A stretch of 64,000 nucleotides of DNA, from assembly GCF_014639235.1 (NCBI RefSeq), contig NZ_BMFU01000001.1:806001-870000 (forward strand), in the 5' to 3' direction. Position numbers and translations under genes: made by a program. Of this stretch, positions 9,501-17,509 are shown piece by piece; the stretch's first letter is position 1; each line of letters opens with the position of its first letter. The notes beneath the pieces were generated by a model, which was given only the letters and a program-made list of their open reading frames with translations, was not told the origin of the DNA and ran no database searches. Source of the stretch: Paenibacillus silvae. Lineage in GTDB: Bacteria > Bacillota > Bacilli > Paenibacillales > Paenibacillaceae.

Positions 9501-9680
9501 GGTATCGGTATGGATGAGAAAACACGCTCCTCGCTATTCGACAGCAGGAAAAAAGCAGGAATATCCGGTGTCGGAATAACCAATACAGATCGACGACTCA
9601 AGAAAATTTACGGTCAAGGCCTGACGATTCAAAGTATATCCGGCGAAGGAACCACGATATCCTTCATTGTACCAAGGTAA
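6591..9680 (+). CDS. Membrane hybrid histidine kinase with two kinase modules
   Basis: This 1029-residue sensor begins with a membrane segment (about 17-36), an extracellular beta-rich domain (about 50-210, 7TMR-DISM extracellular type), and seven hydrophobic segments (about 215-415). Then follows a classical HisKA/HATPase kinase: phosphoacceptor H444 in SHELRNPLHAI, N-box near LVHNALKF, G-box GSGLGLGLSIC. A receiver domain (about 700-820) has LLVDDD and phosphoacceptor D753 (ITDVMMPEM). Last comes a second, LytS/YesM-type kinase: H844 in QIQPHFLFNTINS and a second ATPase domain with QPLAENAIRHG and DNGIGM. The start is ATG 6591 with AAAGGA 6 bases upstream; a TTG at 6585 is less likely. The receiver-only protein upstream is the likely partner. 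Its ligand cannot be told from sequence. Confidence 0.93.
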   Translation: MLKLLTRTQKNLAKHKIAWLILIYSAALIGMRLLWYTEFSPPNQPHAAQGKFDLSNWVFDDKHTITLNGEWDFYPETFISPDIAISDTFNAANSTIVPGTYNDTSSGANFGTYRLQVQLPKSNTSYGIHIPQIKSAYRIYVNGKLLYASGSPDETAIRTISKVVPYTGNFTVDQSTMDIIIHVSNFHYHNKGGIIESIKFGSQSAVINEVHFSENMQLLVAIILLLHMLYVIILLFVGHRKKELFYFAGIICFALLVTLLDDDRMMLRWLPINFEWAIRMRIIGYSALSYCLVLCTKHLLRVNNFRKFISGFSIFFYTYIIATLFFPLAWLDYSSKILSIFMFSAILLVPIISRQAVRTGQEAAISILLAGVAVSFNMVFSGLFKSWMNQDLPFYPIDLIVAFVVFASFWFVRFTKTAIRAEKQAEVLKKVDKQKDEFLANTSHELRNPLHAIINMTQSIIVRRSSKLDAPDHEDLKLIAKIGQRMSHLLDDLIDISLLKDSRLTLDTTSVSLPSIAKVVVHMLNYMTANRNVQLRNEIPDSLPNVAADENRLTQIIFNLVHNALKFTKEGHVSLHAEIVNEYAHIHIIDTGIGIHEKMQQRIFYPYEQADSSITSQGSGLGLGLSICKNLVELHGGTLELRSVVGEGSVFTFTLPLASATKALDNVKIMDDSIVLSGQHAIIGNMESAFSSENMHEIDRIAGSILLVDDDAINLKVIKSLIELDHYKVIAVTNADDALREVSHNQWDLVITDVMMPEMSGYELTERIRKKFTIFELPILLLTARNRPEDIHTGFLAGANDYLTKPVEMLELQSRIRALIHFKQSVDEQLRMEAAWLQAQIQPHFLFNTINSIVSLSVIDSDRMIKLLEAFGDYLKGSFNSNNLERLVPLSHELDLLRAYLYIEQERFGERLEVEWNFADDLNVRLPPLTIQPLAENAIRHGILKRARGGKLTISAIKKQDYVQFVIQDNGIGMDEKTRSSLFDSRKKAGISGVGITNTDRRLKKIYGQGLTIQSISGEGTTISFIVPR

Positions 9681-9681
9681 A

Positions 9682-9731
9682 AAGAATCACGACTCAATTC
9701 CACCTGACAGAGTTGAATCGTGGTTCTTTTA
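9682..9731. terminator. Bidirectional terminator between the hybrid kinase and the peptidase gene
   Basis: AAGAATCACGACTCAA and TTGAATCGTGGTTCTT form a 16-bp near-perfect stem between two convergent genes, with T runs on both strands (stronger on the plus strand). Confidence 0.85.
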
Positions 9732-11201
9732 TTATTTTTGAAGTTCAAGCCACCTCAATACATCCCTAGCCTTCACCTGAATCAGCCCAGGAGCATCGGT
9801 TTTCTCAAGTTGTGGAAAAAGTTCCTTATACTTTGAAACATATTCACTCACACACCATCTTACTGCCCAGTTAATATCTATAGACCACGGAATCCACAGG
9901 TGTACCTCCGTTTCATTGGCATCCTGCAAAAGCCCGTATGCATACCAACCTCGAACTCCCCCTTCATGCTCCATACGAAGTTGCTTCCAATATAAAGCTC
10001 TTTCCTCTGCATCCTTCGGCTTCATCAGAGCATGGACTGCAATCTTTCTAACGATTGAAGATGTATCTCGCGAATATCGCCATAGTTCCTCCCTGTTTAT
10101 TTGCTCTTGCTCGACGAGCCGGGATAAAGCCAGACCTCTCTCGACTTCATCAGAAGATCGAATTGAAGGCTTAACTGCATCTGATTTCACACTCGATTTC
10201 CAAAGGATGCGTTGTTCTGGTTGTCCTTCGAATTCCAGACTTCTTATGGCTCTGCCCACATTAACTCTGGGAGCATTATTTTCATAGTCTACAAACGGGT
10301 CTGCATGACGCAGGAGTGTACTGCACAGGTGCTCTTTATTTAACCCTGGGTATTTTGAAAATAAATATGTGGCAGCACCCGCTATTAGCGTGGCTGCTCC
10401 AGAGGTTCCTCCATAATAGGAAACCTGCCCCTCTTCACATGTGACAGATTCACAAAACGGTAAGGTTAAATGAAGCCTTGGTGCTAAAATGTCCGGCCTG
10501 AAGTGCCCGTCTCCATTTCTGCCGAAGGGTTCATCGGGAAATGGTATGTGCACATAACGGTCCCTGGTTCCACAATCATCGTAACCGCCCACCGCAAAAT
10601 AGTCGATTGGCGGCATCACATTTCCTAATCTCGTATTTCCATTGGCACAGACCACCAGCACACCTTTCTGCACAGCGGATTGTAAAGCCCGGACCGTGGA
10701 ATGCTCCTGACTGTTTCTCAGAAGAACGATATCTTCCGAAGCATGCCAGCCTGTACTCAGAATAATTTTGCAATTCCATGCCTTTTGCTCCAATATCCAA
10801 TCCACACCTGCTTTTAAACGCTCTCCTTCGCCTTCCCTAAAAGCACCATGATCAAGCACAATCATATGGGCCGCAGGGCAAAGTCCGATATGTATGTCTC
10901 CGTTGATTGCAAAAGGCTCATGTGATAGTGCCAATACAGTTTGCAAACCATGCATTCCCGCTCCTTCATCCTGTCCTTTCAGGAAAGAGTCAGCATAAGC
11001 TTGATAAGCCACTTCCTCGTTACAATGTACAGACAAATCAGGTTGAACCGTAATGTACTTAAGTCGATGGCCCAAATGACGTAGAGCAGGATGCGGCTTT
11101 AATCGATCAATGATAATGATACCGACATCTTGACCAGATGTATCAAAATTCGGCGGTTCCAAAAAACCAAGCCGTGCCCATGTCGGATCAGGAATCTTCA
11201 T
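9732..11201 (-). CDS. Cytoplasmic subtilisin-like (S8) peptidase with C-terminal helical repeat region
   Basis: A 489-residue protein with an S8 serine protease core and no signal peptide or propeptide. The triad is visible: D32 (GIIIIDRL), H84 (GMHGLQTVL), oxyanion N187 (VCANGN) and S267 (YGGTSGAAT). The core ends near residue 310. From about 350 a run of short helices follows (SRLVEQEQINREELWRYSRD, then SIVRKIAVHALM and a WAVRWCVSEYV unit), looking like HEAT-type repeats that bind proteins. The start is ATG 11201 with GAGGTGAT 4 bases upstream. It is the second gene of a pair with a type II thioesterase 40 bases upstream. The sequence spacing between triad residues is unlike secreted subtilisins, and the protein is probably a regulatory or processing enzyme inside the cell. 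Substrate unknown. Confidence 0.85.
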   Translation of the reverse strand: MKIPDPTWARLGFLEPPNFDTSGQDVGIIIIDRLKPHPALRHLGHRLKYITVQPDLSVHCNEEVAYQAYADSFLKGQDEGAGMHGLQTVLALSHEPFAINGDIHIGLCPAAHMIVLDHGAFREGEGERLKAGVDWILEQKAWNCKIILSTGWHASEDIVLLRNSQEHSTVRALQSAVQKGVLVVCANGNTRLGNVMPPIDYFAVGGYDDCGTRDRYVHIPFPDEPFGRNGDGHFRPDILAPRLHLTLPFCESVTCEEGQVSYYGGTSGAATLIAGAATYLFSKYPGLNKEHLCSTLLRHADPFVDYENNAPRVNVGRAIRSLEFEGQPEQRILWKSSVKSDAVKPSIRSSDEVERGLALSRLVEQEQINREELWRYSRDTSSIVRKIAVHALMKPKDAEERALYWKQLRMEHEGGVRGWYAYGLLQDANETEVHLWIPWSIDINWAVRWCVSEYVSKYKELFPQLEKTDAPGLIQVKARDVLRWLELQK

Positions 11202-11241
11202 TTTATCACCTCAAGAGATCTCTTATCCCATGCAGCAAGCA

Positions 11242-11964
11242 TCAAGAAAAATTTTGAATGGACAATGCCCTAAACATCTGATTAATGATGCCAACAATCT
11301 CTTCAACATAATCTTGATAAAAGAAATGCCCTCCATTAAATGCATAATAGTTTACAGTACTGCTAAATATTCTATTCCAATCCTCTATCGAACCAATCAT
11401 TGAACTGTCTTTGCTTCCATATAATATAGAAACCTCTTGTTCTATTGGCTCTCTCACCTGATACTTATATGTTTCAACCAATCTGAAATCATCCCTTATT
11501 ATAGGAAGAAAATAATCTAATAGTTCTCTATTTTGAACGAATTCATCTGGTAATCCCCCTAATTGAACGATCTCCTGCAAAAATAATTCATCAGACAGCT
11601 TATATCTTTGTGCCCCCGGCTCTCTTATATGAAAGGGGGCTGTTTTCCCAGAAAGATAAACATGAACGGGTTGATTCATACCCGCTTTTTTTATTTGATC
11701 CAGCGTTTCATATGCAATTAATGCCCCCATGCTATGACCAAATAACGCATAGTCTCTGCCATGTAAGGTATGTTTAATTTGTTCCACCACGTCCATAGAA
11801 GCATTCTGTATATCGGCGTATGGAGATTTTGACAGCATTTTTCCTCGTCCAGGGTATTCAAAAGGCATGCATTCTATTTCTTTGTCCAAAACCTTAATCC
11901 AGGAATTAAATAAATATGAAGATCCACCCGCATGAGGCAAGCAATAAAGCACAAAAGGTTTCAT
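11242..11964 (-). CDS. Type II thioesterase (alpha/beta hydrolase)
   Basis: A 240-residue thioesterase of the GrsT/SrfAD family, which usually removes wrong or stalled acyl groups from carrier proteins of non-ribosomal peptide and polyketide synthases. The family opening LYCLPHAGGS, the nucleophile S78 in LFGHSMGAL, the FEYPGRG stretch and a C-terminal GGHFF histidine are present. The start is ATG 11964, 5 bases after AAAGGAG; upstream codons in the same frame to 12018 have no ribosome binding site. It is followed by the subtilisin-like gene and probably shares its transcript. No synthase lies within 30 kb on this side, so this is either an orphan that serves a distant cluster (such as the one at 53-64 kb, which has its own thioesterase) or part of an unknown peptidase/thioesterase pair. 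Confidence 0.9.
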   Translation of the reverse strand: MKPFVLYCLPHAGGSSYLFNSWIKVLDKEIECMPFEYPGRGKMLSKSPYADIQNASMDVVEQIKHTLHGRDYALFGHSMGALIAYETLDQIKKAGMNQPVHVYLSGKTAPFHIREPGAQRYKLSDELFLQEIVQLGGLPDEFVQNRELLDYFLPIIRDDFRLVETYKYQVREPIEQEVSILYGSKDSSMIGSIEDWNRIFSSTVNYYAFNGGHFFYQDYVEEIVGIINQMFRALSIQNFS

Positions 11965-12331
11965 GTGGACTCCTTTCTCATAACTATGTTTTAAAATCAC
12001 CTTAAAATATCTGTACAAGGTTCCATTTCTATATAAGTTGAACTAAAGATCTTACACAATCCACTCCATGACAGAGCTGGAGAGTAGCGGTTATCCCCAG
12101 ATTTTTTCGATTCCTTTTATAAAGGGGAAAAATAAGCCCTCTACCTTTTAGCTTTTTATTGAACAAATAACATTTTATCTCAATTCATTGCTTTTTCCTA
12201 GTAGAGTTTCTTTTAAAGACAATGTTCAGAGTGGGTAGCGGAGAAAGGTGCATTATGGTCCCCTATCTCTTTTCAGAGTATTTTAATACATATGCAATTC
12301 AATTTAGAGTCAATAGACCTGTTATTCATAT
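11965..12331. other. Intergenic AT-rich spacer between the thioesterase and comEC
   Basis: This 367-base stretch holds no supportable gene. Going leftward from 12060 a weak promoter-like pair (TTGTGT then TATATA, 18 bases apart on the minus strand) could serve the thioesterase operon. The rest is AT-rich with short hairpin-poor tracts, and no clear terminator for comEC was found. Confidence 0.4.
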
Positions 12332-15235
12332 CTATTCTAGTGGTTTTTCGTCCTTCACCAGCTTGTACCGCACATCCATCCTTCCATTCTTCACCTTCAT
12401 CTGCACCTCGCCCATCTTGTCTGTCCGATAAATCCGGGAACCCTCCTGTTCCAAACGTTTCATCACCTCAGGATTTGGATGACCATAGGTATTGTTAACG
12501 CCGGCAGAGATTAATGCAGCTTTGGCATTCCAGTATTGCAGCCATGCATCCGAAGAGGAGGTTTTACTACCATGATGAGCGGCCTTGAGTACATCAATTG
12601 ATATGGGGGACGATGACGATAAGGGTCTCAGTCCCATTGACGCCTCTGCCAGCGAACCGTCCTGGATCGCATACAGCACATCCTGCTCCGTTGCGGCATC
12701 CATATCCCCGGTAAACAGCATAGACGTACCTGCCATCTCCAGTAAAAAAACAACCGACGCAGCGTTCTGATTCTCGTAAACGGGAATCTCCCCCGATGAA
12801 TCCGGCAGTCCATCAGGTTCAGGTGAGAGGAAGTGCAGCGTCGTCTCCCGATCCGGCTTATAGGCCATGCCTTGACGTATAGCGAACAGCGGAATTTGGC
12901 GCTGCGTAGCCGTATCCAGCAGCTGATCAAATTTCTCTTTTCCACTTGTCGTTCCATTAAACATCAATCGTTTCACCGGAATTTGCTCCAGTACCGCCTG
13001 TAAACCGCCAGCATGATCCTGATCCGCATGGGTTGCAATGACGGCATCCAGCTGATGAATGCCTCTCTTTTTCAATAAGGGCACAACGACCTTGGCTCCC
13101 ACTTCATACGGATCACGTCTCGTTTTCCATGATGCTTCATTGCCCCCAAAGTTAATCGTGCCTCCACCATCGACGAGGATATGTTTGCCTCCCGGTGTGG
13201 TGATGAGCGTGCTGTCCCCCTGACCAATGTCCAGAAATTGCACCACTCCAGTGCCCGCAGGCTGCGGGGTTTGGTATGCCCACCATAGACCGGCCACAAA
13301 ACTGATGGCAAGCACACCGCATAACCAGCGTTGGCCCTTGCTGATCTGCACTTCGCTATAAAATCCCGCACCTTTGGCTGTAAAGGCACTGGCATACTCC
13401 GGCCAGGCGATACTGGCCCCGAGCGTCGCGAGTGAACCTTGATCTGTGCCAGCTGTTCGCATAGGCTGAGCATGCTGCGCTGAAAGCTGCATAGGATTAT
13501 GCACCCGCGCTATGTTTGGCGATTCAGTTCCAGCAAAATGAGAAATAGACGAACTCTGTCCCAGCTTAGATCCCATCGAAGCGGCAGCTTGCCCCTGCAA
13601 ACTATGTGTTGCACTAGCCATTTGTCGATCCATATGAAGCGGAGCCGTGTCCTCTTCTCCTGCTTTTACACCATGCGGTGCATCACCACCGCTCCTCTGA
13701 TGAAGCAAATATAGCAGCACATACAAGATCGCATAGTAGGCCGTAATCCATAACAGAGAAGGCGATGCCCAGATCATGACAAAACCAGGCAAGCTGTTCA
13801 TCCATTCCACGGTCAGAAAAGTGATCTGATTCAACTGAACCGCAATCCACGCCAGAATTTTTGCAGCAGGGAGCCACACGAAGGACAGAATCATTGCTAC
13901 CGTTCCCAGGGGTAACACCACTGCGCTAATCAAGGACACTAGCAGCAAGTTAGCGGCAAAAGAAAGCAGCGAGAACTGGTTAAAGTACAGAATCGTGACT
14001 GGAAAAGAAATCAGCTGTGCCGTCACCGTTACCGATGCTGTTGCCGCGAGTGCTTTGGGCCACCTGCTGAACAGTCTGTTGATGAGCGGCATATAGATCA
14101 TCAACCCTGTCGTCACCAGAAAGGACAGCTGAAAGCTGACATTTAGTAAAAAATACGGATTCCACCACATCATCAGGAGAGCCGCTGCACTTATAATCTG
14201 AAGACCATCTCTGGCTAATCCGCGTTTCGTCATATATAAACCGATCATCGACATCATACCTGCGCGTATAACAGAGGGAGAGCCTCCCGATAGCAGCACA
14301 TATGCCGGAATCAGAATCAGTGCGACAGTCAAGGCTGTCTCTCTTGTCAATCTCAGCCATGACATCAGCGCCAACAAGGATGCAACATAAACCGCGACAT
14401 GTGTACCCGAGATGGCAAGGATATGTGTCAGTCCAAGTTGAGAGAATTGACCATACGTACCCGGGTCAATATCCTTTGCCATGCCGATGATTAGTCCCTT
14501 CATGTAACCGGCATGTGGCTCAGGAAACAACCGATCAACTGCTGAACCTAGCAGCTGCCTTGCCGAATCCGCCCATCGAAATATGTTGATCCGTTCCCAT
14601 CCTTGGGGAGTCATCGCAGTAACCGAATCAGCACCTTTCACCTTAAACATCCAATGAATATACTGCGTCCTGAGGTAATGTCGATAGTCGAATCCACCGA
14701 AATTTCTTGCTTCACCCGGAAGGGCCAAAGAGCCTGATAGTGTAAGCTTGTCTCCCCGCTTCCATGCTGCTGCAATACGCTGCTCCTGCTCTTCCATCAA
14801 GCGAACTTGCACGATAATTCGCTCATCGATCATAGTTGAAGGAACTTGTGACTGCGCCTCCTGAGCCATAATAGATGAAAGCTGTAACTCGAAACTTGCC
14901 CGATCCCCATCAACCCGCACGTCTGAAGCAAGTTCTCCTTCCACGATGGCATCTAACCCGTCAATGACCTCCGTAGACAGCTGTAAATATTGGGACAGAC
15001 GGCTCGAATTATGAGAATCGTTCCACTCCCACTGAACTACACCCCCAATGAATGCAGCAAGCAAAAGAATGCTGAGCCACCCGCTCACAGGAATATGAAG
15101 CAAACGAAGCACAAGCGGAAGGCAGGCCACAGCTCCGACCATACCCCAAAATAGTGCCCAGCCTGTCAACATACATGCCATACCGCTTCCGCACAGCCAA
15201 AAAATTGTAAAGCAAAGCAGCGGTCTGCCTTTCAT
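12332..15235 (-). CDS. comEC: DNA uptake channel protein ComEC
   Basis: ComEC forms the membrane channel through which transforming single-stranded DNA enters the cell. The 967-residue protein has N-terminal membrane segments, an OB-like external domain, the Competence domain with GLTHILAISGTHVAVY (about 267) and many membrane helices, then a metallo-beta-lactamase domain with GQGDST (about 670), THADQDH (about 733) and HHGSKTSSSD (about 883). Between the last channel helices and the lactamase domain, about residues 511-630, lies an unusual low-complexity insertion rich in A, S, G, H and Q. The start is ATG 15235 with GAGGGGAT just upstream. The comEA-comEB unit precedes it, but a strong terminator (15279-15316) lies between, only 43 bases before the start codon. 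Confidence 0.96.
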   Translation of the reverse strand: MKGRPLLCFTIFWLCGSGMACMLTGWALFWGMVGAVACLPLVLRLLHIPVSGWLSILLLAAFIGGVVQWEWNDSHNSSRLSQYLQLSTEVIDGLDAIVEGELASDVRVDGDRASFELQLSSIMAQEAQSQVPSTMIDERIIVQVRLMEEQEQRIAAAWKRGDKLTLSGSLALPGEARNFGGFDYRHYLRTQYIHWMFKVKGADSVTAMTPQGWERINIFRWADSARQLLGSAVDRLFPEPHAGYMKGLIIGMAKDIDPGTYGQFSQLGLTHILAISGTHVAVYVASLLALMSWLRLTRETALTVALILIPAYVLLSGGSPSVIRAGMMSMIGLYMTKRGLARDGLQIISAAALLMMWWNPYFLLNVSFQLSFLVTTGLMIYMPLINRLFSRWPKALAATASVTVTAQLISFPVTILYFNQFSLLSFAANLLLVSLISAVVLPLGTVAMILSFVWLPAAKILAWIAVQLNQITFLTVEWMNSLPGFVMIWASPSLLWITAYYAILYVLLYLLHQRSGGDAPHGVKAGEEDTAPLHMDRQMASATHSLQGQAAASMGSKLGQSSSISHFAGTESPNIARVHNPMQLSAQHAQPMRTAGTDQGSLATLGASIAWPEYASAFTAKGAGFYSEVQISKGQRWLCGVLAISFVAGLWWAYQTPQPAGTGVVQFLDIGQGDSTLITTPGGKHILVDGGGTINFGGNEASWKTRRDPYEVGAKVVVPLLKKRGIHQLDAVIATHADQDHAGGLQAVLEQIPVKRLMFNGTTSGKEKFDQLLDTATQRQIPLFAIRQGMAYKPDRETTLHFLSPEPDGLPDSSGEIPVYENQNAASVVFLLEMAGTSMLFTGDMDAATEQDVLYAIQDGSLAEASMGLRPLSSSSPISIDVLKAAHHGSKTSSSDAWLQYWNAKAALISAGVNNTYGHPNPEVMKRLEQEGSRIYRTDKMGEVQMKVKNGRMDVRYKLVKDEKPLE

Positions 15236-15278
15236 GCCATCCCCTCTCCCTTCTGGAACCATGCCAGAAAATACACAA

Positions 15279-15316
15279 AAACCCCCGGAAGCCTGTTCAG
15301 GCTTGCCGGAGGTTCT
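15279..15316 (-). terminator. Terminator between comEB and comEC
   Basis: On the minus strand, CCGGCAAGCCT pairs with AGGCTTCCGG around GAAC, with further flanking pairs, followed by GGGTTTTTGTG. It lies 71 bases after the comEB stop and just before comEC, so it may act as an attenuator for comEC. Confidence 0.8.
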
Positions 15317-15387
15317 TCCCCGTACTTACTTTTCCACTTATTTTCACTTACTTTTCCTACCTCGACATGCCCAACTTGCTGTTCAGA

Positions 15388-15909
15388 TCAGTTGCTTACC
15401 GTCATCATCGTCTCCCGTGGTGGCTGGTAATTGTCCAGTCTACGGAATGTAATGCCTTTCTGCTGCATCATATGGGTCACTTTGCTGGTATCTTTGGGAT
15501 ACGAGCGATGAAAAACAATTTCAGTCACACCGCTGTTTGCCAGCACGTTGGCACATGTCCAGCAAGGCTCATCGGTTACATAGACGGAGGAGCCTTCCCG
15601 ATCAATGCGATCCGTGAACAAAAGCAGATTCTGCTCCGCATGAATCGTACGAATACAGCGCTGCTTTTTGACCATTTCCTCATGGCCATCCGTTACCACC
15701 AGCTCATATTCCTCCGCAATCATGCAGCCTGCCTCGGAACAGTCCAGCACTCCCATCGGCGCGCCGTTATATGCGGTTCCCAGCAGCTTTTTCCCTTGAA
15801 CCAGCACCGCACCTACATGCCGTCGCGGGCAGCGAGAACGTGTGGACACCATATACGCGATATCCATAAAATACGTGTCCCAATCCTTGCGAAGCTCTAC
15901 TGTACTCAT
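15388..15909 (-). CDS. comEB: dCMP deaminase family protein ComEB
   Basis: ComEB belongs to the zinc-dependent deoxycytidylate deaminases, which convert dCMP to dUMP for thymidylate synthesis. In Bacillus it sits in the comE operon and affects polar localisation of ComGA. The 173-residue protein has the zinc and catalytic motifs TIHAEQN (His and catalytic Glu) and DEPCWTCANVL (two Cys ligands), with CPRRHVGAVLV and TAYNGAP at the substrate side. The start is ATG 15909 with AGGAGG about 6 bases upstream. comEA lies 43 bases upstream in the same direction. Confidence 0.96.
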   Translation of the reverse strand: MSTVELRKDWDTYFMDIAYMVSTRSRCPRRHVGAVLVQGKKLLGTAYNGAPMGVLDCSEAGCMIAEEYELVVTDGHEEMVKKQRCIRTIHAEQNLLLFTDRIDREGSSVYVTDEPCWTCANVLANSGVTEIVFHRSYPKDTSKVTHMMQQKGITFRRLDNYQPPRETMMTVSN

Positions 15910-15952
15910 TCAGTCTCCTCCTCATGCTCTGCCCCATCTTATCCTGTCGAAC

Positions 15953-16477
15953 TTACTGAATCTGTATATATGGAGCCATCTTCTGCAGCATCTTCGTGCC
16001 GATGCCCTTCACCTTCGTAAGATCGCTGACCTTCGCAAATGGCCCGTGTGTATTACGGTAATCCACAATGGCCTGAGCTTTCTTCTGTCCGATTCCCGGG
16101 AGCTCGGTAAGCTTCGAGACGGAGGCAGCGTTAATATTAATTTTGCCATTGTCGGTTGTTTCAACTGCTGCATCAACGACCGGATCAACCTGAGACTGCT
16201 TATCCCCTGCCTCTAATTTAATCTCAGTAGCATTGATACCCGTTCCAGCCTGCTTTTGCACGTTCCCGCCGTCCTGTACTGACACAGCCGCCGCAGTGTT
16301 TTCCTGAACCGAAGCAGCCGACTGTACAGCAGAAGAATTCTGCGCACTTGTCGGCTGCTCGATGCCGAGCTGCATCGGTTCCCAGCCGCTAGGCGGCTGT
16401 TCACTTCTGCCCGACCATAATATTAATATGCTCCCAACCACCGCTGCAGCAATGGTCATGCCTTTATTCCATCTCAT
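15953..16477 (-). CDS. comEA: Competence DNA receptor ComEA
   Basis: ComEA is a membrane-bound protein that binds double-stranded DNA outside the cell and passes it to ComEC. The 174-residue protein has one N-terminal membrane anchor (about 9-24, MTIAAAVVGSILILW), a flexible Q/A/S/V-rich linker (about 25-110), and a C-terminal helix-hairpin-helix pair beginning ININAASVSKLTELPGIG and continuing to KVKGIGTKML. The SLBB domain seen in some homologues is not evident. The start is ATG 16477, 8 bases after GAGGGAGAG; a GTG three codons upstream is possible. The gene is divergent from comER. Confidence 0.94.
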   Translation of the reverse strand: MRWNKGMTIAAAVVGSILILWSGRSEQPPSGWEPMQLGIEQPTSAQNSSAVQSAASVQENTAAAVSVQDGGNVQKQAGTGINATEIKLEAGDKQSQVDPVVDAAVETTDNGKININAASVSKLTELPGIGQKKAQAIVDYRNTHGPFAKVSDLTKVKGIGTKMLQKMAPYIQIQ

Positions 16478-16663
16478 TCTTCGCACTCTCCCTCATATTC
16501 AAAATAAATATCATTTCGAACACGGGCGGTGCTTCCGAACCGTTTAATCTTTTTATTTCAACAATTTCATGCATATTTATGTCATTTGAATCAGGACTTC
16601 ATGCATAGAATAGAAGGAGGATACTGCGCCATTACCGTAAAGCATGAAAGGAGGCCTGAACCA

Positions 16664-17509
16664 ATGAAGGTTGGATTTATCGGAACCGGCAGCATGGGCA
16701 GTCTGCTGATCTATGCCCTGATCCAATCCGGTGCACTCGAACCCCGTCAGATTGCAGCAAGCAATCGAACCCCTTCCAAAGTACGGCAGCTATCGCTCCG
16801 TTACCCTGGTCTGCATGAATCGCAGAGCAATCGGGAAACGGTGATTCGCAGCAACATCATCTTCCTGTGCGTGAAGCCGCTGGAGTTCAAACATGTTATC
16901 GACGATATCCTGCCTGTTGTGAATTCCAATCATATAATTGTCTCGATCACCAGCCCCGTGCAGCTGCGTCATCTGGAATCTTCACTTCCTTGCAAAGTCT
17001 CCAAGGTGATCCCGAGTGTTACACATCAGGTCGGCAGCGGAGCTACCCTTTTTATCCACGGAGAACGAATGACTGCTGAAGACCGCTCTGTACTGGAATC
17101 TCTGTTAAGTCATATCGGCAGACCCTACCAAGTGGATGAAGCCTGCACTCGAATCACATCCGACTTCTCCAGCTGCGGACCTGCATTCATATCATTCTTT
17201 CTCGAAGAATGGATCGAAAGTGCTGTGCGCCTGACGGGTATTAAACGAGCAGACGCCTGTGCTCTTGCCGGAGAGATGCTGCTCGGAACAGGCAAGCTGT
17301 TAACCGAGGGAGGGTACACTCCGCAAGAGCTTCAGGCCCGTGTTGCCGTACCTGGCGGCATAACCGCCCAGGCACTTGCCCTGCTGCGAAACAACCTGAA
17401 TGGTGTATTCGACAGTTTGATTCACACAACACATGAGAAATATGATGAAGATTTAATCAAGCTGGATGAGGTGTTTCGTGCCAGTGAAATTAACCGGCAA
17501 CAATATTAA
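16664..17509 (+). CDS. comER: ComER, pyrroline-5-carboxylate reductase-like protein
   Basis: A 281-residue member of the ProC family with an N-terminal NAD(P)-binding motif (MKVGFIGTGSMGSLLIYAL) and a C-terminal dimerisation domain with GGYTPQELQARVAVPGGIT. It is encoded opposite the comE genes, as ComER is in Bacillus, where it is linked to sporulation onset rather than proline synthesis; the true reaction is unsettled. Start ATG 16664 with AAAGGAGG 9 bases upstream; the upstream in-frame codons from 16529 are rejected. Its last 20 bases overlap the end of leuS on the other strand. Confidence 0.92.
   Translation: MKVGFIGTGSMGSLLIYALIQSGALEPRQIAASNRTPSKVRQLSLRYPGLHESQSNRETVIRSNIIFLCVKPLEFKHVIDDILPVVNSNHIIVSITSPVQLRHLESSLPCKVSKVIPSVTHQVGSGATLFIHGERMTAEDRSVLESLLSHIGRPYQVDEACTRITSDFSSCGPAFISFFLEEWIESAVRLTGIKRADACALAGEMLLGTGKLLTEGGYTPQELQARVAVPGGITAQALALLRNNLNGVFDSLIHTTHEKYDEDLIKLDEVFRASEINRQQY

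Noticed and set aside
15367..16020. Plus-strand open frame (217 codons) opposite comEB
   Set aside because: Complement of an unmistakable dCMP deaminase gene; the translation is cysteine- and histidine-rich noise.
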